Shown here: piece by piece, positions 6,569 to 13,396 of the stretch
Numbering within the stretch: the stretch's first letter is position 1
Layout: each line of letters opens with the position of its first letter
Assembly (NCBI GenBank): GCA_031422555.1
Contig: JANPLZ010000008.1
Span: forward strand, 1-23,510
Direction of reading: 5' to 3'
DNA from: JANNAT01 sp031422555
Lineage (GTDB): Bacteria; Pseudomonadota; Alphaproteobacteria; Rhodobacterales; Rhodobacteraceae
Length of the DNA stretch: 23,510 nucleotides
Program-made: the position numbers and the translations under genes
Notes under the pieces: generated by a model
Databases searched by the model: none
What the model was told of the DNA's origin: nothing
What the model saw: only the letters and a program-made list of their open reading frames with translations

Positions 6569-8761
6569 ATGGGCATTACGGCAAAGGGCAACGAGGGCGC
6601 TGGCACCGAGGTTCTGGGGACCGATCTGATCGGCGGCGTGCATTATCCGAAGACCAAGATGCAATTGGGCAATGACGGTGTAGATGATGGCAGCGTCAGC
6701 CTGACCAATCCGATGCCCGTTTTGGGGCCATTGACCGATGCCCAGATGCGGGCGGCTGCCGTGCCTGTCAGCGTTGCCGCCCTGCCATTGCCCGCCGGGG
6801 CCGCAACCGAGGCCACGCTGGCGGCCATAAACGCCAAGGTGCCAGCGGTTGGCCAGAAGGCCATGGCAGCCTCTGCCCCGGTTGTGATCGCATCCGATCA
6901 AAGCGCGCTGCCCGTCAGCGTTGCCGCCCTGCCATTGCCCGCTGGGGCTGCAACCGAAGCCAGTCTGGCGGCGATGAATGCCAAGGTTCCCACGGTGGGT
7001 CAGAAGGCCATGGCGGCCTCTACTCCGGTGGTGATTGCGTCGGATCAGGGGGCGCTGCCAATGTCTGCGGCGGCGTTGCCATTGCCCGCTGGGGCCGCAA
7101 CCGAGGCCACACTGGCGGACTTGAACGCCAAGGTGCCAACTGTGGGCCAAAAGCCGATGGCCGCGTCTTTGCCGGTGGTGATTGCGTCGGATCAGGCGGC
7201 GCTGCCCGTATCCGGTCCGATGACCGACGCGCAGTTTCGGGCGTCTGCCGCCCCAACATCTGGGCTGACCGATGCCCAGTTGCGGGCAGCTGCAGTGCCG
7301 GTTGCGTTGGCCAGCGTGCCACTGCCCACCGGTGCCGCAACTGACGCGGCTGTGGTGGCGCTAAGTGCAAAATTCCTGCCGCAAACGTCGATTCCCGACA
7401 ATCTGACGCCCGCCATCCCGGTGCGCCCGATCGGGCAAGATACCTGGTCAGTGTCGTTCACCGATGTCGGCGCATCGTTCATCACGCCAGAGTTTCGCGC
7501 GCCCGATGTGGGCTCCGGCGTTGGATATTCGCAGGCAGGTGGCGCATTGTTGATCACCACAGGTGTGGCCACCAACGCCGAATTCCTGACCCGCAGCGTG
7601 GCAAAATGGCGATCAACCCTGCAAATGCGCTATAGCTTGGTGGCATCGCAGCGCATTGCAAACCAGAACTTTGTGGTGATGCTGGCCGATCTGGTGGGTG
7701 AAAACCTGAACTTCACGATAAACAGCGCGACGTCGATCACGGTGGCGGCACCCGGGCATACCTTTACTGTGGCGAACATCGGTCAAGGGATGCTGGTTGG
7801 CGGCATTTCGGGCGCTGCAGGCGTGCCGGGCCGGTATACCATTGCGTCGGTGGTCGCAGGCATATCGATCACCTTTACCGTCGCCGCATGGCCAGCATCT
7901 GGCGCGGGCGTGCTTGATCTCTTTGGCCACACCCATGTCAAGCAGTTGTACAACGGCACCACGCCGACCAGCCTGTTGGTAGACAGCCAGCGGCGTGGTT
8001 GGGCCAGTGGCGACACGGCGATTACAATCAACACCAGCGCAGCACCCGGCCACATCATGCAGGCCGAAATCGCAGGCCGCGAGATTTATTGGGCCGATAT
8101 GTTGCGGGCATCATCAGTCACGCCGAACGTGACATTGCGCGGATCGCGGGTGGAAAACCTGCCTGATGATAATATGGACCTGTATCTGTTTTTGTGGAGC
8201 TATAACGGCGCAACCGCCCCCGCCAGTACGACGACCTGGACGCTTGGGTTTGTGTCGATAGAGCGGTTTGCCAACACGCCGGTCTATATTCAAGGCCAAG
8301 AGATGCAGGGAGCCAAGAACGCCGCACCTGTCGCCGTGGTGGGCACTGTGCCGGTGTCTGGCACCGTTAACGCCACCGTGACTGGCGGCACAATGAACCC
8401 TGTTGTGCCTGCCACGCCTTATTTCGTGAACTCTTTGGCATCTACGAACTTGGCGCTGATCTTGACGGGCACCAGCGGTTTGCAGGCGTTTTATGCCACC
8501 AATACCGGGGCTGCCGTGGCCTTTGTGAAGCTTTACAACAAGGCGACTGCGCCGGTTTTGGCCAGTGATATTCCCGAAATGATTATCCCGGTGCCTGCGG
8601 CGGTTTCCGGGGTACCCGGCGTGGCGCAGTTCAACATTGGCTTTGGCGGTTTCCGCTTTGCATTGGGCCTTGGGATCGCGATCACCGGCTTGGTTGCAGA
8701 TACCGATGCGACGGTGGTGGCGGCGGGGCAGGTCAAGATTAAACTGTCGAGGACGATCTGA
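6569..8761 (+). CDS. Phage tail fibre/receptor-binding protein with tandem repeats
   Basis: The 730-residue protein starts at an ATG 30 bp after the previous stop with a weak G-rich upstream sequence. Residues about 1-60 are an attachment-like N-terminus with a TDAQMRAAAVPV motif that recurs later. Residues 65-211 are three 49-residue repeats with an LPLPAGAATEA segment and a PVVIASDQ segment, both common in phage fibre proteins. Residues about 250-560 form a strand-rich central region. The C-terminus (about 590-730) ends with a FVKLYNKATAPV motif and a GFRFALGLGIAITGL segment, a domain I associate with capsid- or fibre-tip proteins of phages. It probably mediates host contact. No signal peptide is present. 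It ends one base into the next gene's start. Confidence 0.72.
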   Translation: MGITAKGNEGAGTEVLGTDLIGGVHYPKTKMQLGNDGVDDGSVSLTNPMPVLGPLTDAQMRAAAVPVSVAALPLPAGAATEATLAAINAKVPAVGQKAMAASAPVVIASDQSALPVSVAALPLPAGAATEASLAAMNAKVPTVGQKAMAASTPVVIASDQGALPMSAAALPLPAGAATEATLADLNAKVPTVGQKPMAASLPVVIASDQAALPVSGPMTDAQFRASAAPTSGLTDAQLRAAAVPVALASVPLPTGAATDAAVVALSAKFLPQTSIPDNLTPAIPVRPIGQDTWSVSFTDVGASFITPEFRAPDVGSGVGYSQAGGALLITTGVATNAEFLTRSVAKWRSTLQMRYSLVASQRIANQNFVVMLADLVGENLNFTINSATSITVAAPGHTFTVANIGQGMLVGGISGAAGVPGRYTIASVVAGISITFTVAAWPASGAGVLDLFGHTHVKQLYNGTTPTSLLVDSQRRGWASGDTAITINTSAAPGHIMQAEIAGREIYWADMLRASSVTPNVTLRGSRVENLPDDNMDLYLFLWSYNGATAPASTTTWTLGFVSIERFANTPVYIQGQEMQGAKNAAPVAVVGTVPVSGTVNATVTGGTMNPVVPATPYFVNSLASTNLALILTGTSGLQAFYATNTGAAVAFVKLYNKATAPVLASDIPEMIIPVPAAVSGVPGVAQFNIGFGGFRFALGLGIAITGLVADTDATVVAAGQVKIKLSRTI
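6761..7201 (+). repeat. Three tandem 147-bp in-frame repeats
   Basis: Copies lie at 6761-6907, 6908-7054 and 7055-7201, each exactly 147 bp (49 codons). Anchors confirm the period: the GCCATTGCCC string occurs at 6784, 6931 and 7078. The encoded unit begins with a V/L-P-V/M-S segment, continues with ALPLPAGAATEA, then a Lys-Val-Pro segment, and ends with PVVIASDQ. A partial, diverged fourth unit follows from 7202 (LPVSG, and later ASVPLPTGAATDA). The copies differ at many silent positions, so they are not a recent duplication artefact. Inference: a repeat-built shaft of a fibre, which can change length by recombination. Confidence 0.9.
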
Positions 8762-9000
8762 TGTTGGCATTTCTTTTCACTTTAGGCTTCTTTGGCCGTG
8801 GCGTTGCGGCTCCGCAAATCACAACTGAAAGGCTGGCATTCGCGGCGCGTGCGCCACGAACCGGCACGGCGCTAAAGCCATCAGTCGCCAGCACCATGCT
8901 AAATCCCTACCGGGCGGGCATGACACTTAATTCCGGTGCGCGCGCAGGGGCTGTTTTGAACAGTCGCCGCGCGGGCAAACAGGTGGAGTTTATCCAATGA
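8761..9000 (+). CDS. Small hypothetical phage protein with hydrophobic N-terminus
   Basis: This 79-residue protein has a hydrophobic start (MLAFLFTLGFFGRGVA) resembling a signal peptide or membrane anchor, followed by a basic, Ala/Arg-rich body with no recognised domain. Its start overlaps the fibre stop by one base and its stop overlaps the next gene by 4 bp (ATGA), so it is part of the tail operon. A small membrane-associated protein here could be a tail-fibre accessory or, less likely, a lysis-related protein; neither is supported by a motif. I do not recognise it. The close packing argues that it is real and translated. Confidence 0.55.
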   Translation: MLAFLFTLGFFGRGVAAPQITTERLAFAARAPRTGTALKPSVASTMLNPYRAGMTLNSGARAGAVLNSRRAGKQVEFIQ

Positions 9001-9356
9001 CAAACCAAGTTTTTGCGATCCGGTTGGGCGACCGGCTGCCCGCCTTGGCCTATGAATTCGGCTTCAGTCTGGCAACGGCGGTTTCGGTGAATTTTTCCGC
9101 AAAGGACAGCGAAACCCAAGCCGTGTTCATCAACCGCCAGCCCGCGATCATCGCCAACGGCACCTATACGATTGCGGGGCAACAGCGGGTGCTGACCCCG
9201 GTCGATGGGATCGTGTTCTATCCATGGACGGCGGGCGATACGGCGGTTCTGCGCAAGGCGGTGATCGGGCTTTTTCACATAAACTGGCCCGGTGGTCTGC
9301 AAGAGACCCTGCCCAGCGAAGGTTACGAGCGGATCGCGATCATCGATAACTTTTAA
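8997..9356 (+). CDS. BppU-N-like baseplate/tail protein
   Basis: The 119-residue protein starts with IRLGDRLPALAY, continues with a VNFSAKDSETQAVF strand region, and has a Y-P-W-x-x-x-DT segment (residues about 75-85) followed by FHINWPGGLQETLP and an IAIIDNF end. This 'G-D-x-L-P ... Y-x-W ... D-T ... W-x-x-G-x-x-x-T-x-P' pattern matches the small beta-sandwich domain of phage upper-baseplate proteins (BppU N-terminal type, DUF2479) that occur next to fibre genes. No membrane segment is seen. It is the last gene of the tail run: a GC-rich hairpin follows at once. The match is by pattern and has not been confirmed by a database search. Confidence 0.6.
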   Translation: MTNQVFAIRLGDRLPALAYEFGFSLATAVSVNFSAKDSETQAVFINRQPAIIANGTYTIAGQQRVLTPVDGIVFYPWTAGDTAVLRKAVIGLFHINWPGGLQETLPSEGYERIAIIDNF

Positions 9357-9374
9357 GGCCCCATAGGGGAGGCC

Positions 9375-9396
9375 GGGGGGTGTATCAGCACCCCCC
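9375..9396 (+). terminator. GC-rich hairpin after the tail operon
   Basis: A perfect 8-bp inverted repeat, GGGGGGTG at 9375-9382 and CACCCCCC at 9389-9396, encloses a 6-base loop (TATCAG), 18 bases past the stop of the last tail gene. It is followed by AACACG, not a T-run, so it would be a weak intrinsic terminator. It could instead be an RNA-processing or pausing site. It separates the tail run from the methylase gene. Confidence 0.45.
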
Positions 9397-9493
9397 AACA
9401 CGGGGACAAACGTCGATCAGACACCCCACCGACCAGCAAAGCCTTATGGCCGCACCGCCCGTTTCCGGGCAGGCCCAAGAGGCACCGATTCGA

Positions 9494-10315
9494 ATGAACA
9501 TCCCGTTAACACCCATCGACCCGACCCGCCCGATTGCCCCGTGGCTGGGCGGCAAACGCAACTTGGCCAAACGCATCTGCGCCCTCATCGATGCGGACAC
9601 TGCGCACCGCACTTATGCCGAGCCGTTCGTTGGCATGGGGGGCATCTTTCTGCGCCGCACCCGCCGCCCACAGGCAGAGTTCATTAACGATCTGGGTCGC
9701 GACGTGTACAACCTGTTCCGGGTGCTGCAGGAGCATTATGTGGCCTTTCTGGACCTGCTGCGATTCCAGATCACCACGCAGGCCAACTTCAACCGGCTGG
9801 TGGGAGTTGATCCCGAAACCCTGACCGATATGCAGCGGGCGGCGCGGTTCTTGTTTTTGCAGCGTTGTGCCTTTGGCGGCAAGATTTCTGGCCGCAATTT
9901 CGGCCTGTCCACTGATCGCCCCGGACGGTTCAATCTGACCACGCTGGAGCCTGATCTGGAGGCTTTGCACAGCAGGCTTTCCGGGGTCACCATCACCTGT
10001 CTGGACTTTGCGGAATTCCTGCGCCGCGTCGACCGGACCGATGCGCTGTTCTATCTGGACCCGCCCTACTGGGGCTGCGAATCCGACTATGGGAAGCTCT
10101 TGTTTTCCCGCGCGCGATTTGAGGAACTGGCCACTTCGCTGGGGGCGTTAAAGGGGCGGTTCATCCTGTCGTTAAACGACGTTCAAGGGGTGCGCGAAAC
10201 CTTCGCCGGGTTCCGGTTTCAGGAGGTGAAAACCACTTACACGATAGGCGCAAAGGGGGCGCAGCCAGAGCGGGCTGAGGTGCTGATATCCAACTTTGCG
10301 CTTGGAGATATGTGA
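9494..10315 (+). CDS. D12-class DNA adenine-N6 methyltransferase (phage-encoded)
   Basis: From the ATG at 9494 (273 residues, a usual size for the class) the protein shows the D12-family motifs: PWLGGKRNLAKRI near residues 16-28 (K/R-rich AdoMet motif), YAEPFVGMGG at 41-50 (FxGxG-type motif I), and DPPYWGC starting at residue 189 (motif IV, the catalytic DPPY of N6-adenine methylases). It transfers a methyl group from S-adenosylmethionine to adenine in DNA. Upstream in-frame starts at 9446 and at a GTG at 9380 exist but have poorer ribosome-binding context. No restriction endonuclease gene lies beside it, so it looks like an orphan phage methylase that protects phage DNA from host restriction or changes expression. 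Its recognition sequence cannot be read from this sequence. Confidence 0.85.
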   Translation: MNIPLTPIDPTRPIAPWLGGKRNLAKRICALIDADTAHRTYAEPFVGMGGIFLRRTRRPQAEFINDLGRDVYNLFRVLQEHYVAFLDLLRFQITTQANFNRLVGVDPETLTDMQRAARFLFLQRCAFGGKISGRNFGLSTDRPGRFNLTTLEPDLEALHSRLSGVTITCLDFAEFLRRVDRTDALFYLDPPYWGCESDYGKLLFSRARFEELATSLGALKGRFILSLNDVQGVRETFAGFRFQEVKTTYTIGAKGAQPERAEVLISNFALGDM

Positions 10316-10318
10316 TCC

Positions 10319-10366
10319 AAAAGGCCGCGAAAGAGCAATCTATGATCCCTTCAGTCGCGGCCTTTT
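10319..10366 (+). terminator. Inverted-repeat intrinsic terminator after the methylase
   Basis: AAAAGGCCGCGA (10319-10330) and TCGCGGCCTTTT (10355-10366) are a perfect 12-bp inverted repeat with a 24-base loop, beginning a few bases past the methylase stop. The stem ends in TTTT on the plus strand and begins with AAAA, so it could act in both directions. This is the clearest terminator in the window and closes the methylase transcript. Confidence 0.75.
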
Positions 10367-10391
10367 ACCCCCATCTGTCCATCACCGAAAC

Positions 10392-10398
10392 GAAAGGA
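10392..10398 (+). promoter_or_regulatory. Ribosome-binding site of the 72-residue gene
   Basis: GAAAGGA lies 6 bases before the ATG at 10405. It selects this start over in-frame GTG/ATG codons at 10312 and 10342, which would put the coding start inside the upstream terminator. It therefore decides the gene's start. Confidence 0.6.
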
Positions 10399-10404
10399 CA
10401 GACT

Positions 10405-10623
10405 ATGGACCAGACCCTGAAAACCGCCGCTATCGCCGCCATGTACCAAGAGGCCCACGACCGGCTGATTGCCGCATCCTTGGTGCTGCGCGAAGTGGTC
10501 GAGGCCGCCGAAGCGGGTCAGATGAACCTTGCACGCGGCACCGCGCTGGAGGCCGAACTGTCACTTGATGAAGCGGTAAAGCTGATGGGCTGCGCTGCGC
10601 TTTTGCATGGGCTGCGGGGGTAA
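10405..10623 (+). CDS. Small hypothetical phage protein
   Basis: The 72-residue protein starts at an ATG with a good ribosome-binding site. It is mostly helical and Ala/Glu/Leu-rich (AAIAAMYQEAHDRL and LREVVEAAEAG), with no signal peptide, cysteine motif or membrane helix apparent, apart from a hydrophobic end (GCAALLHGLRG). It sits alone between a terminator and the three-Cys cassette, separated by 155 bp from the next gene. I do not recognise its family. It may be a small regulator or phage accessory protein, but the sequence does not say which. Confidence 0.5.
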   Translation: MDQTLKTAAIAAMYQEAHDRLIAASLVLREVVEAAEAGQMNLARGTALEAELSLDEAVKLMGCAALLHGLRG

Positions 10624-10778
10624 TGGCGGTGTGCCCAGATCGTTGGCAACATGTCAGTGGTGGGGCAGCGCTGGCCGAATGGAAACATTAAATTGTCATT
10701 TTTTCGCCTGAGCGCGACTTCGTCTTTGTAGCGCGAATCATGCCATGCTACCGTTAGAAAAATCGGGGGAGCAGGCCG

Positions 10779-11612
10779 ATGGGCGAAAACACAAAAATTG
10801 AATGGGCAACCCACACGTTTAATCCTTGGTGGGGGTGCACAAAGGTCTCGGAAGCCTGTAAGCATTGCTACGCAGAAAGCTGGGCAAAACGCGTTGGCAA
10901 AGACGTTTGGGGCCCCTCGGTGGATCGGCGCTTCTTTGGTGATTTGCATTGGCAGCAGCCGACCCGTTGGAATGCCGCTGCCTCTAAGGATGGCAGTCGC
11001 CCACGAGTTTTTTGTGCTTCGATGGCGGATGTGTTCGAAGATCGTGAGGAGCTCGATGTCCATCGCGCGCGCCTGTGGGAGCTCATTGAGGCGACCCCGC
11101 ATCTGGACTGGCTGCTGCTTACCAAACGGCCTCAGAACGTGGCCGCGCGCGCAGGTTGGGGTGCCGATTGGCCGATGAATGTATGGCTAGGAACGACCGT
11201 AGAATTGCAGAAACGCGCAGAGGAGCTCTTGCCACATTTGGCTGCGGTGCCCGCAAAGGTTCGTTTCATCTCGGCCGAGCCGCTGCTCGGGCCACTGGAG
11301 GTCAAACCTTGGCTTGGCTCGACCATAAATTGGGTTATCACGGGTGGGGAAAGCGGCCCAAAGGCCCGGCCAGCATCCCCCGCATGGTTCCGCTCGCTGC
11401 ATGTTCAGTGCATGGAATCTGAAGTTCCGTTCCACTTTAAACAATGGGGTGACTGGGCTCCCGGAAACGGTGTTAATCTCCCACGGGCCAAGTCATTGAG
11501 AATCGCCCAAGCTGCTGATGGGACGGAGATGCTCAGGGTCGGCAAGAAGGTTGCAGGCAGGTTATTGGATGGTAGTGCGTGGGACGGGCTTCCAAGGGTA
11601 GACGCGGGTTAG
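10779..11612 (+). CDS. Phage Gp37/Gp68 family protein (DUF5131), three-Cys-motif
   Basis: The 277-residue protein matches the Gp37/Gp68 family. It opens with a TKIEWATHTFNPWWGC segment and has the three-Cys motif C20-x6-C27-x2-C30, then LLLTKRPQNV (about 115-125), a VWLGTTVE strand, an ISAEPLLGPL segment and WVITGGESGP, ending with FHFKQWGDW. These strand-end motifs give it the look of a TIM-barrel/radical-SAM-type enzyme with cysteines that could bind a metal cluster, but the spacing is not the canonical CX3CX2C, and the reaction is unknown. A GGGGGAG site at 10765-10771 precedes the ATG by 7 bases. It is followed by the TcmP partner gene 14 bp downstream. Phage and chromosomal copies of this pair are known; the biological function is not. 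Confidence 0.85.
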   Translation: MGENTKIEWATHTFNPWWGCTKVSEACKHCYAESWAKRVGKDVWGPSVDRRFFGDLHWQQPTRWNAAASKDGSRPRVFCASMADVFEDREELDVHRARLWELIEATPHLDWLLLTKRPQNVAARAGWGADWPMNVWLGTTVELQKRAEELLPHLAAVPAKVRFISAEPLLGPLEVKPWLGSTINWVITGGESGPKARPASPAWFRSLHVQCMESEVPFHFKQWGDWAPGNGVNLPRAKSLRIAQAADGTEMLRVGKKVAGRLLDGSAWDGLPRVDAG

Positions 11613-11626
11613 AAAACCAACACGAA

Positions 11627-12508
11627 ATGTTCGCCGCTCCAGAGATGGGCGGAGACAGAAGCCAATTCAGTTTTAACCTGGAAGGAGTGCGTCTTCCAGA
11701 TGACTGGCCATCTAAAGCACCGGATCAGACAAGCGCAAAGAGCAGGTTGATCGCGGAATACATTTCAAAGTTTCAACTGATCACGCGTGGTGGGCTATTT
11801 ATTGATGGTTTTTCTGCGCCTCAGAGCCGTGAGCACGAAGATGCTTGGACGGCCCGCAAGGTTCTAGAGATCGAGCCAAAGTGGCTGAGGGCGTTTTGGC
11901 TGTGTGATATCGAGAGCGGCGGGCTAATGCAGCTAAGACGTCTGAAACACGCGCACGACAAAGTCCCTAGATCGCGGCATGTATTCGTGATGGAAGGAGA
12001 CTTTAATCAGACCATTAAACTGATCTTAATGAGCCCGAAAATGCGCCGCCAAACCGCGATATTCGCGCTGCTGGATCAACGCAACACCGAGTGTCATTGG
12101 GCGACCGTTAAGGCTCTGGCGGCACGGGCAGGGCGGACGAAGATCGAGCTGCTGTATTTTCTCGGTACATCTTGGCTGCATCGATCTCTTGCAGCATCCG
12201 TGAGACCTGAGAGACTGTCGGAGATTAATCAGTGGTGGGGTGGTGACGGCTGGCAGAAGCTGAAGGAACTCAGCCAGGCGCAAATCGTCGAGGTGATGGC
12301 CACGCGGTTTACCAAAGAATTGGGCTATCGGTTTGTAAACGCTTATCCGATTTTCCAACAGGAAGATGGCAGTAAGCCCGCCTTCCACCTGATCCACGCG
12401 AGTGATCATCCTGATGCCCGAAAGCTGATGGCGCGCGCCTATGTGAAGATTGTGGGAGATGCGCGCGGAGTTGAGAACGGTAGGCAGATGCCGCTGTTCC
12501 CAGAGTAA
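11627..12508 (+). CDS. tcmP: Three-Cys-motif partner protein TcmP
   Basis: From the ATG at 11627 (293 residues; a GTG at 11579 that overlaps the upstream gene is an alternative) the protein shows the TcmP layout: FIDGFSAP at 58-65, CDIES at 93-97, EGDFNQTI at 123-130, and LLDQRNTECHWATV at 148-161, the last being the most diagnostic. The order resembles a Rossmann-fold methyltransferase (Y-D-F-A-G-P motif I, acidic strand-2 end, D-P motif IV-like). The first motif here has lost its glycines (D-G-F-S-A-P), so S-adenosylmethionine binding is doubtful. TcmP is named for its regular proximity to the three-Cys protein, and the two genes here lie 14 bp apart, so they are probably co-translated. Function is unknown. 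Confidence 0.82.
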   Translation: MFAAPEMGGDRSQFSFNLEGVRLPDDWPSKAPDQTSAKSRLIAEYISKFQLITRGGLFIDGFSAPQSREHEDAWTARKVLEIEPKWLRAFWLCDIESGGLMQLRRLKHAHDKVPRSRHVFVMEGDFNQTIKLILMSPKMRRQTAIFALLDQRNTECHWATVKALAARAGRTKIELLYFLGTSWLHRSLAASVRPERLSEINQWWGGDGWQKLKELSQAQIVEVMATRFTKELGYRFVNAYPIFQQEDGSKPAFHLIHASDHPDARKLMARAYVKIVGDARGVENGRQMPLFPE

Positions 12509-12821
12509 GCACTGCATTTCTAATTTTCGTCATACTTGTAAGGGTGAGATTGCAAGTGAACTCAGCTGGGTCAGTCTTGACCCCATCTCTTAAATCCGAA
12601 AATCGAATTGCTGCCAACTCTGCTGTCAAACTATGCAGACTCTGATGTCACGCCACAGCAAACACTTACCCACAGAAGATTTCTGCAGAAATTGCTTTAC
12701 AGGCTTCCCCTACACAGACACTATATTTAGTAAGGGCATCGTTGGGCAACGCTGTTTATGGCCGAACACCCAGCTTCTAGTGGGCAACAGCCTGCAAAAG
12801 GCTTTATAGTGAGGCCGGTCC
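12509..12821. other. Non-coding junction between accessory block and host genes
   Basis: This 313-bp stretch has no convincing gene and is more AT-rich than either side. It contains a 6-bp stem (GGGTCA/TGACCC, 12568-12583), a 14-bp perfect palindrome (12679-12692) and a TATATT string (12722-12727), but no tRNA sequence. It is the likely place for the phage/host boundary, because phage-type genes end before it and ordinary chromosomal genes start after it. An attachment core cannot be named, because the other end of the prophage is outside the window. Confidence 0.4.
12679..12692. promoter_or_regulatory. 14-bp perfect palindrome (possible operator)
   Basis: ATTTCTGCAGAAAT reads the same on both strands. 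It lies in the non-coding stretch 130 bp before the YbjN-type gene and could be a binding site for a dimeric repressor or part of an attachment region. No neighbouring regulator gene is visible, so the role is speculative. Confidence 0.3.
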
Positions 12822-13325
12822 ATGTCAATTTCCGAAGATTTCCTGACATCTGACGATCTGCACCCCATCGACATCGTCGAAACATTGGCCGCGCACAATG
12901 ATTGGGAATTTGATCGCGTTACCGATGATCAGATTGCGATGGCGGTTGAAGGCCAGTGGCGGACCTATTCGTTAACGCTGGCGTGGTCGGCGCAAGATGA
13001 AACCCTGCGCCTGATCTGCACGTTCGAGATGGAGCCTCCGACCGACAAGATGGGTGCGCTTTACGATGTTCTGAACCGCTGTAACGATATGGTCTGGACT
13101 GGGGCCTTTACCTATTGGGCGGAACAAAAGCTGATGGTCTGGCGCTATGGGCTGGTGTTGGCGGGCGGGCAGATGGCGTGCTCGGAGCAAATCGACCGGC
13201 TGATTTCCAGTGCCGTCATGGCCGCCGAGCGGTTTTATCCGGCGTTCCAACTGGTCGCCTGGGCCGATAAATCCCCCGCCGAGGCGATGAAAGTCGCCAT
13301 CGCCGAGGCATACGGGCGGGCGTAA
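12822..13325 (+). CDS. YbjN domain-containing protein
   Basis: The 167-residue protein starts at an ATG 7 bases after a GAGG site (12811-12814). Residues 15-140 match the YbjN-type domain: an IDIVETLAAHNDWEFDR start, a strand-rich core (WRTYSLTLAW, LRLICTFEM), an LYDVLNRCNDMVWTGAFTY helix-strand, and an LISSAVMAAERFYPAFQLV helix. This fold resembles type III secretion chaperones and is common in alphaproteobacteria, where the protein's role is not established. It is cytosolic, with no signal peptide. It is the first host-type gene after the accessory block and is followed by proC 71 bp later. Confidence 0.78.
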   Translation: MSISEDFLTSDDLHPIDIVETLAAHNDWEFDRVTDDQIAMAVEGQWRTYSLTLAWSAQDETLRLICTFEMEPPTDKMGALYDVLNRCNDMVWTGAFTYWAEQKLMVWRYGLVLAGGQMACSEQIDRLISSAVMAAERFYPAFQLVAWADKSPAEAMKVAIAEAYGRA

Positions 13326-13346
13326 GGCCCGGCGTTATTTCTTTGA

Positions 13347-13375
13347 TTGAAGCTGCGCGCCCGCGCCCCTAACCT
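13347..13375 (+). promoter_or_regulatory. Possible promoter of the proC operon
   Basis: TTGAAG (13347-13352) and TAACCT (13370-13375) are separated by 17 bp, upstream of proC. The -35 is a fair match, the -10 is poor (T-A-----T). A short hairpin (CCTGT 13373-13377 / ACAGG 13384-13388) overlaps the presumed start. Weak support only. Confidence 0.3.
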
Positions 13376-13396
13376 GTCTCAAAACAGGGGGCAGGA

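Noticed and set aside
6311..7150. Minus-strand ORF (279 residues) overlapping the fibre and BTLCP-like genes
   Set aside because: It spans two supported plus-strand genes and its repeated look only mirrors the 147-bp repeat.
1..9360. A gene transfer agent tail module
   Set aside because: Gene order is similar, but the families expected in GTA (DUF2460, DUF2163, standard hub) are not recognised, and repeats, fibre and accessory genes fit a prophage better.
10693..10754. A promoter before the Gp37/Gp68 gene (TTGTCA or TTGTAG as -35)
   Set aside because: No -10 with both good match and proper spacing was found; left out as unsupported.
12509..12821. A tRNA gene or CRISPR array at the junction
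   Set aside because: No tRNA T-arm or anticodon-like pattern and no regularly spaced repeats were seen in this stretch.
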